A stretch of DNA of 8,977 nucleotides from Oribacterium sp. UBA4274 (lineage in GTDB: Bacteria > Bacillota > Clostridia > Lachnospirales > Lachnospiraceae), in contig DGVW01000103.1 of NCBI GenBank assembly GCA_002396005.1, forward strand, positions 1 through 8,977, written 5' to 3'. Numbering within the stretch: the stretch's first letter is position 1; each line of letters opens with the position of its first letter. Below the pieces are notes generated by a model, which saw only the letters and a list, made by a program, of their open reading frames with translations, was not told the origin of the DNA and did not search any database. Position numbers and translations under genes: made by a program. Of this stretch, positions 4,666-8,977 are shown one piece after another.

Positions 4666-6432
4666 ATGTTTTGCTCGAATTGTGGTTCAAAAATTGATGA
4701 CGAAGCAAGATTTTGTTCTAACTGCGGACATCCGGTAAAGATGCAGGCAGAGTCTGCAGTGGAACAGACGCAGCAGGAGACAGCAATTGATACAACGCCG
4801 GAGGTGGTTGAAACTCAGGAGACTGCAGTTCCGGAGGAGTCTCCGGCAGTCGGTACAGCAGAAGCTGCTTCAGAAGTGGTCGATACAGAATCATTTGCAG
4901 GATACAATGAGTCTGCCGGTATACCAGAAAATGATAGTGTTTCAGAGTATGAAGAAAAGGCTTCGGCACCGATACAGGAAACTGCAGAAACTTCAGTGGC
5001 AGGAAATTCAGAGTTAGGTTCAGATGCCGCAGTCGGAGAAAGCGCAGCGGCAGCAGGAGTATTTTCTGCCGGTACAGAAGCAGATGGTAGTAGCACATCG
5101 GCATCTTCAGACAGCAGTGTGACAGCGCAGTATGCGCAGCGCATCGAAGAAAAGAGAGCGGCGCAGAGTGGTGCACAAAACGGACAGTTCAATCAGGGTC
5201 AGTACCATGCATCAGGTAATCAGTTTGATCAATCTAAGGAGGGGGTACCAAACTCTCAGTTCAATCAAACAGAGAACAACATGAATGGCAGTTTTAATGC
5301 TGCTCCGAACACTAATGTGCCGCAGCCGAAATCAACTATTTCAACAGTAGGACAGGTTTTATGCATCGTTGCACTGGTGCTTATGTTTTTCCAGTGCTTC
5401 CGTGTAATCGGGTCAGCATTCGGCATATTCGGATGTATAGCTGATGAGGGATTTTTGGGACTGTTATACGGGGTTATCAACTTCGGAATCAATATCTTGA
5501 AGATGTGCGGCCTTGTGATATCGGCACTTGTGATGTATCTCGTTTGGAAGAAATGGGATGATAACAAGGTAGAGCCGCTCATGGTCGGAACAGTTGCCGG
5601 AGGAGCGCTTATACTTATAACGATAGTTTTAAGACTTATATTCAGCTCATTTTTTAATTTTGTATTCGGTTATCATTATGCAAATCTTTGGTCAGGAGCA
5701 TTCCTGAGCATCGTTTTCTCAGTTGCGATGATGGTGATCACTTATACTTTGGTAAGCGAGAAACAGCTGGATGCATTTTCCGGACTTAAGAACGGAAATT
5801 TTGCCGATGGAATCAAGAAGGATTTCAAGGATGTTTCAGATATGGCGGTACAGGCCAAGAATGAGTACCAGGCAGGACACAGAAAAACTCAGTATCAGGC
5901 TGCAGGAACTGCTCAGAACGGCATGAATCAGGCACAGGGTGCAGGTGCTGCTCAGACCGATGCATATGGCCGGACAACTCAGCCTTATAATGGCAATGCA
6001 TATGTTCCTACTCACCTTGATACAGACAGAAGCATCGTTGCCTACATTCTGTTGGGGCTGATCACCTGCAGCATATACAGCTTGTACATGCTGCACTGCA
6101 TCATAAAGGATGTTAATGTAACCTGCCGCGGAGATGGAAAAGAAACCAAGGGTATTCTTGAGTATATCGTTTTTGGTATTCTGACCTGCGGAATATACGA
6201 TTATATTTGGCTCTACAAGTTTGGCAATCGTATACAGGAAAATGCTCCTCGATACGGCATGCAGTTCCAGGAAGGCGGAACCACTATACTGCTTTGGTTT
6301 GTTTTCGGTTCACTTCTCTGCGGTATCGGTCCTTGGGTTGGAATGTACTACATCATCCGAAATACCAATGCTCTAAATGCGGCCTACAACAATATGATGG
6401 CTCAGCAGGCAAACAATCAGCAGAATCAGTGA
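4666..6432 (+). CDS. Zinc-ribbon and DUF4234 multi-pass membrane protein
   Basis: The protein has 588 residues from ATG 4666, which has AGGAGGGG (4653-4660) 5 nt upstream. An in-frame ATG at 4642 has no ribosome site and would overlap the previous gene. An N-terminal zinc ribbon (C3-x2-C6, C17-x2-C20) starts it. A long acidic low-complexity segment follows (about 25-165), then an N/Q/G-rich segment with repeated QFNQ/QFDQ (about 172-210). A membrane block of about four helices comes next (226-363), then a second N/Q/A-rich linker (about 395-450). The C-terminus is a DUF4234 domain (about 455-572) with three helices and the repeated pattern LxTCxIYxxYxLY. The zinc ribbon and disordered arms probably face the cytoplasm. 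No biochemical role is known. The gene is probably co-transcribed with the DUF2752 gene 11 nt upstream. Confidence 0.85.
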   Translation: MFCSNCGSKIDDEARFCSNCGHPVKMQAESAVEQTQQETAIDTTPEVVETQETAVPEESPAVGTAEAASEVVDTESFAGYNESAGIPENDSVSEYEEKASAPIQETAETSVAGNSELGSDAAVGESAAAAGVFSAGTEADGSSTSASSDSSVTAQYAQRIEEKRAAQSGAQNGQFNQGQYHASGNQFDQSKEGVPNSQFNQTENNMNGSFNAAPNTNVPQPKSTISTVGQVLCIVALVLMFFQCFRVIGSAFGIFGCIADEGFLGLLYGVINFGINILKMCGLVISALVMYLVWKKWDDNKVEPLMVGTVAGGALILITIVLRLIFSSFFNFVFGYHYANLWSGAFLSIVFSVAMMVITYTLVSEKQLDAFSGLKNGNFADGIKKDFKDVSDMAVQAKNEYQAGHRKTQYQAAGTAQNGMNQAQGAGAAQTDAYGRTTQPYNGNAYVPTHLDTDRSIVAYILLGLITCSIYSLYMLHCIIKDVNVTCRGDGKETKGILEYIVFGILTCGIYDYIWLYKFGNRIQENAPRYGMQFQEGGTTILLWFVFGSLLCGIGPWVGMYYIIRNTNALNAAYNNMMAQQANNQQNQ

Positions 6433-6440
6433 TATGTGAT

Positions 6441-6490
6441 GGCACAATGCGAGTGCCAAAAGCATTTGCCGCTCATTGATCAGCGCTGAT
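6441..6490. other. Small inverted repeats after the DUF4234 gene
   Basis: GGCAC/GTGCC (6441-6445/6453-6457) and a perfect 12-bp palindrome ATCAGCGCTGAT (6479-6490) lie between the stop codon and the terminator. Neither has a T-run. They may be 3' untranslated structure or a symmetrical protein-binding site; nothing else supports either. Confidence 0.4.
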
Positions 6491-6538
6491 GTACATGCTC
6501 GTATGCAATGTGTGAATCATAGCATAAAATAAGATATT

Positions 6539-6581
6539 ATCCCGACAACAGTTTTGCGGAAAACTGCTGCCGGGATTTTTT
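6539..6581 (+). terminator. Terminator of the DUF2752-DUF4234 operon
   Basis: An outer stem ATCCCG/CGGGAT (6539-6544/6571-6576) and an inner stem CAGTTTT/AAAACTG (6549-6555/6560-6566) closed by GCGG are followed by six Ts (6576-6581). It lies about 107 nt after the stop codon. Confidence 0.9.
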
Positions 6582-6583
6582 AG

Positions 6584-6612
6584 TTGGTATTATTTGGAGC
6601 GTCATCTATACT
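6584..6612 (+). promoter_or_regulatory. Promoter of the nucleosidase/SPL-like operon
   Basis: TTGGTA (6584-6589) and TATACT (6607-6612) are separated by 17 nt and begin 2 nt after the preceding terminator's T-run. The predicted start near 6619 leaves a leader of about 43 nt. Confidence 0.6.
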
Positions 6613-6661
6613 GTAAAGAGTATCAATATGTTACAGTGAGACTTGCGATGTTGGAGAGAAA

Positions 6662-7717
6662 ATGGTTTTTATATTTACAGCACTTTATCCTGAGGCAAAG
6701 CCTCTTATAAAGAGATTTGGTTTGAAGAAGCGAGTGGAAAGTACAAGATTTCAACAATTTGTTTCGGAAACGTTGATGAAAATGCATTGCGAAACGGAGA
6801 AAGGCGATTGTTCATCAAGGGAAGCTTTGCATCAATATGACCTGAAAGAGAAAAAATCTAAGGGGGATAGGGACACTATAGGTAATGCTGATTCTGATTA
6901 TGAAAATCCGGAACAGGGAATCGTTTTGACAATTACAGGTGTCGGCCCGATTTCAGCCGCTGCAGCGGTATCGGCTGCACTTACGGAGTATGATATCAAA
7001 CCGACTGATCAGATTCTGTCCTTTGGGACAGCGGCTTTGCTGCATGGAAAAACTGTTATGGACGAACAGTTGAGGGACACTTCTCAGGGAGCCTCACTTT
7101 TTCTCATCAATAAGATTCTGGATCAGAATATCGACTGCACTTTCTATCCAGACATGCTTATCAACTGCAGTATTCCGGAGGCATCTGTTGTTACCGGTAG
7201 TATGGTGCTCAGTGAAAGGGCAGCAGCATTTATGGATGTGGCAGCGGCGGATTATGATCTCTATGATATGGAGGCGGCAGCAGTATATCAGGCGGCAGCA
7301 TTTTTTGCAGGACCGCATCAGATGAGCTTTCTGAGAGTGGTTACGGACAGCGGTATACATGAGGATGATTACGATGTGAGGAAGATGTCTCAGCTTGTAA
7401 GGGAACGTGTAACTCTGTGTGTGGAAGCCATTGTTGATTATGTGGAAAAGCTCCTTGCGGTTTCTGTGGAAGATGAGAAAGGGAGCGGTATTTTGAGGGA
7501 TTCCGATGTTTCTCTTGTGGAAAAGGTGATAACGGACGGACACTTCTCAAAAGTTATGCAGGATCAGTTCAGGCAATATGTGAAGTATGCAGAGCTCAGC
7601 GGCATAAACTGGCAGAGTGCGGTGGAAGGACTCTATCGTGAGGCGGAGCTTCCGACTGTTGATAAGCGAGGCGGAAAGAAGGTACTTGATGCAATCAAAA
7701 ACAGCATTACAGAATAA
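6662..7717 (+). CDS. MTA/SAH nucleosidase-like (nucleoside phosphorylase superfamily) protein
   Basis: The protein has 351 residues; GGAGAG (6653-6658) precedes the ATG. It aligns by eye with E. coli 5'-methylthioadenosine/S-adenosylhomocysteine nucleosidase at every landmark: an early glutamate (E11, for catalytic E12), TGVGP-SAAAA (92-101), FGTAALLHG (121-129), VTGSMVLS (177-184), DMEAAAVY (202-209, with the ribose-binding E204) and RVVTDSG (225-231, with the catalytic D229). It is longer than the usual 230 residues or so because of a charged insertion (about 33-80) and an extra C-terminal helical domain (about 283-351). The superfamily cleaves the N-glycosidic bond of purine nucleosides. 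The partner gene downstream, a radical SAM protein overlapping it by 29 nt, suggests the substrate may be 5'-deoxyadenosine or a related SAM by-product. The exact substrate is not readable from sequence. Confidence 0.8.
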   Translation: MVFIFTALYPEAKPLIKRFGLKKRVESTRFQQFVSETLMKMHCETEKGDCSSREALHQYDLKEKKSKGDRDTIGNADSDYENPEQGIVLTITGVGPISAAAAVSAALTEYDIKPTDQILSFGTAALLHGKTVMDEQLRDTSQGASLFLINKILDQNIDCTFYPDMLINCSIPEASVVTGSMVLSERAAAFMDVAAADYDLYDMEAAAVYQAAAFFAGPHQMSFLRVVTDSGIHEDDYDVRKMSQLVRERVTLCVEAIVDYVEKLLAVSVEDEKGSGILRDSDVSLVEKVITDGHFSKVMQDQFRQYVKYAELSGINWQSAVEGLYREAELPTVDKRGGKKVLDAIKNSITE

Positions 7718-8768
7718 GACGTGGTCACACATCTATGTGGAGGACCGGGTTATGGCGGATCCCATGTACCGAAAACGTGCAGAAAAAATCCTCAGTCACT
7801 TTAGGGAAGTCTCTGTAATACGGATAGACCATTATAAAGATGTGTTTAACAGGCATAAACAGAATTACATGAAGCAGCATGAATCTCAGGCCCTGGTACT
7901 CGCTGTCAAACAGGGAAATCTGGTTTATCCGGGAGCAGAGGTGTGTCAAAGCATGGGAAATGAACATTTTTACTACACTTCCTGTATGATGAACTGCCTT
8001 TTTGACTGTGAGTACTGTTATCTCAAGGGAATGTATCCTTCGGGCAACATGGTGATATTTCTGAATCTTGAAGATATCTTTGCTGAGGTGGAGGCACTCC
8101 TCCGTGAGCATCCTGTGTATCTGTGCGTTTCCTATGATACGGACCTTATGGCAGTGGAGGCGCTGACGGGATATGTTGGAGAATGGATACGGTTCACCAA
8201 TGAGCATAAGGATCTTATCATCGAAGTGAGGACAAAGGCCGGAAATATTGACTTTGAAAAACTGCTGAAATGCACGGAAGATAATGCAGGTGAAAAGGAA
8301 AAAGGCTTCAACAGGAAAAATTGTGTGAGTGAGAGAAATATATTTGCATTTACGCTGTCTCCTGATTATGTGGTGGAGCATTATGAACATAAGACGGGAA
8401 CGCTGGAGAGCCGGCTGAAAAGCATTGGCAAAGCGCTGGAAATGGGCTTTACAGTGAGGCTGTGTTTTGATCCTATGATTTATTGCCCTGACTGGCGCGT
8501 AGAGTATGGCAGGATGCTTGAAAAGGTATTTTCGGAGATACCTATGGAAAAAATTCACGATGTAAGTGTTGGCAGTTTCAGACTGTCAGAAGAATATCTC
8601 AAGTCGATGCGTAGAAATATGCCGGGAAGTGCGGTAGTGCAGTATCCGTATGAAAATGATCACGGAGTGTATCACTATAGTCGCAGATTGACGGAGGAGA
8701 TGGAGAGATGGCTTGCGCTGCAGCTCACAGAAAGGATACCTGAAGAGAAAATTTTCAGATGGGACTGA
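7689..8768 (+). CDS. Spore photoproduct lyase family (SPL-like) radical SAM protein
   Basis: From ATG 7689 the protein has 359 residues. AAGAAGG (7676-7682) lies 6 nt upstream, and the N-terminal SHIYVEDRV (13-21) matches the LVYIEPRA region of B. subtilis SplB. ATG 7752 also has a good site (GGAGG, 7739-7743) but would remove that homology. The radical SAM cluster motif is C103-x3-C107-x2-C110, followed by YL as in SplB (CHYCYL). A further cysteine, C99, precedes it. LALQLTERIPEEKIF near the end resembles the family's C-terminus. In SplB the hydrogen donor C141 sits in ACTSDIV-G; the matching stretch here is CVSYDTDLMA (146-155), so Y149 stands in that position and the nearest cysteine is C146. 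It is therefore an SPL-like enzyme, and repair of spore photoproduct is doubtful. It is translationally coupled to the nucleosidase-like gene. Confidence 0.85.
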   Translation: MQSKTALQNKTWSHIYVEDRVMADPMYRKRAEKILSHFREVSVIRIDHYKDVFNRHKQNYMKQHESQALVLAVKQGNLVYPGAEVCQSMGNEHFYYTSCMMNCLFDCEYCYLKGMYPSGNMVIFLNLEDIFAEVEALLREHPVYLCVSYDTDLMAVEALTGYVGEWIRFTNEHKDLIIEVRTKAGNIDFEKLLKCTEDNAGEKEKGFNRKNCVSERNIFAFTLSPDYVVEHYEHKTGTLESRLKSIGKALEMGFTVRLCFDPMIYCPDWRVEYGRMLEKVFSEIPMEKIHDVSVGSFRLSEEYLKSMRRNMPGSAVVQYPYENDHGVYHYSRRLTEEMERWLALQLTERIPEEKIFRWD

Positions 8769-8810
8769 TGCATCTGTGTGTCAGAAATAAACGTCGAAAA
8801 CTTGCGTTTA

Positions 8811-8879
8811 TATAATATGATGTAAGGGTCAAAAGTACCAAATCACGTGCTTGCACGTTGATTTGTGACTTTATGACCC
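8811..8879 (+). repeat. Dispersed palindromic repeat, copy B
   Basis: The first 66 nt match copy A at 4092. This copy folds more completely: GGGTCA/TGACCC outside, AAAGT/ACTTT next, then CAAATCA/TGATTTG and CGTGC/GCACG around TT. It lies 42 nt after the SPL-like gene. No T-run follows, so it is not a classical terminator, though it could protect or shorten the 3' end of the operon mRNA. Confidence 0.88.
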
Positions 8880-8883
8880 GCCC

Positions 8884-8973
8884 GAACACGAATAACGTAG
8901 TCGTTTTGCACAGCAAAAGGACGAGAGTTATGAGTGTTCAGCAGCACATTGCACACGAATGTGTGCGTGCTGC
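8884..8973. other. Nested hairpins at the right edge
   Basis: A stepped stem is formed by GAACAC/GTGTTC (8884-8889/8934-8939), ATAAC/GTTAT (8892-8896/8927-8931), GTC/GAC (8900-8902/8920-8922) and TTTTG/CAAAA (8904-8908/8914-8918). Beside it is a 13-bp hairpin GCAGCAC+GCACAC with GTGTGC+GTGCTGC (8941-8947, 8951-8956, 8961-8966, 8967-8973) closed by GAAT. No gene is visible, and the element appears to continue past the window end. Confidence 0.7.
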
Positions 8974-8977
8974 GCAT

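Noticed and set aside
4718..5192. Long minus-strand and alternate-frame open frames across the low-complexity part of the DUF4234 gene
   Set aside because: They are shadows of the repetitive Glu/Ala/Ser/Thr codons of the real gene and lack ribosome sites and domains.
7725..8558. A 277-codon minus-strand frame opposite the SPL-like gene
   Set aside because: It is His/Ile/Phe-rich antisense of a well-supported radical SAM gene, with no domain of its own.
8811..8879. Repeat copy B as the operon's intrinsic terminator
   Set aside because: The hairpin is strong but is followed by GCCCGAAC rather than a T-run.

Overview
The window looks like chromosomal DNA of a low-GC Firmicute of class Clostridia, most likely a gut or rumen Lachnospiraceae such as Butyrivibrio or Pseudobutyrivibrio. 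The reasons are very AT-rich intergenic regions, Gram-positive promoters and strong AGGAGG-type ribosome sites, frequent TTG/GTG starts, and the protein families present. The genus is an inference. No phage structural gene, transposase, integrase or CRISPR array is visible.

Layout from left to right. (1) 1-260: what appears to be the last 18 nt of a tRNA (Gly is the best guess) followed by a perfect terminator. The tRNA tail plus terminator is then duplicated 208 nt downstream, and the space between holds a cluster of GC-rich hairpins. (2) 262-822: a gene-free, extremely AT-rich stretch leading to (3) an FtsL/DivIC-like single-pass cell-division membrane protein (832-1452) with its own terminator. 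(4) 1611-2382: the most interesting part. A near-consensus promoter, about 590 nt of gene-free sequence full of small perfect helices, and a strong U7 terminator define a roughly 670-nt plus-strand transcript that looks like a large ornate noncoding RNA. Its size and style fit the ROOL class, but this could not be confirmed by alignment. (5) 2361-3779, minus strand: a MATE-family efflux transporter that converges on the RNA. The RNA's terminator lies inside the transporter's last codons. Its promoter and a folded leader can be seen at 3801-3917. (6) 4232-6432: a translationally coupled pair, a DUF2752 membrane protein and a zinc-ribbon/DUF4234 membrane protein. (7) 6584-8768: a promoter and a two-gene operon, an MTA/SAH-nucleosidase-like protein overlapping a radical-SAM protein of the spore photoproduct lyase (SPL) family. 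(8) 8811-8977: a structured repeat and further nested hairpins.

Two themes run across the window. One is a dispersed 66-nt palindromic repeat (copies at 4092 and 8811, and a possible remnant at 1559). The other is a set of nested hairpins at the two ends that share architecture but not sequence. Functionally, the clearest pairing is the last operon: radical SAM enzymes can release 5'-deoxyadenosine, which MTA/SAH nucleosidases are known to cleave. The SPL-like protein appears to lack the hydrogen-donating cysteine of true SPL, so its substrate is probably not the spore DNA photoproduct.
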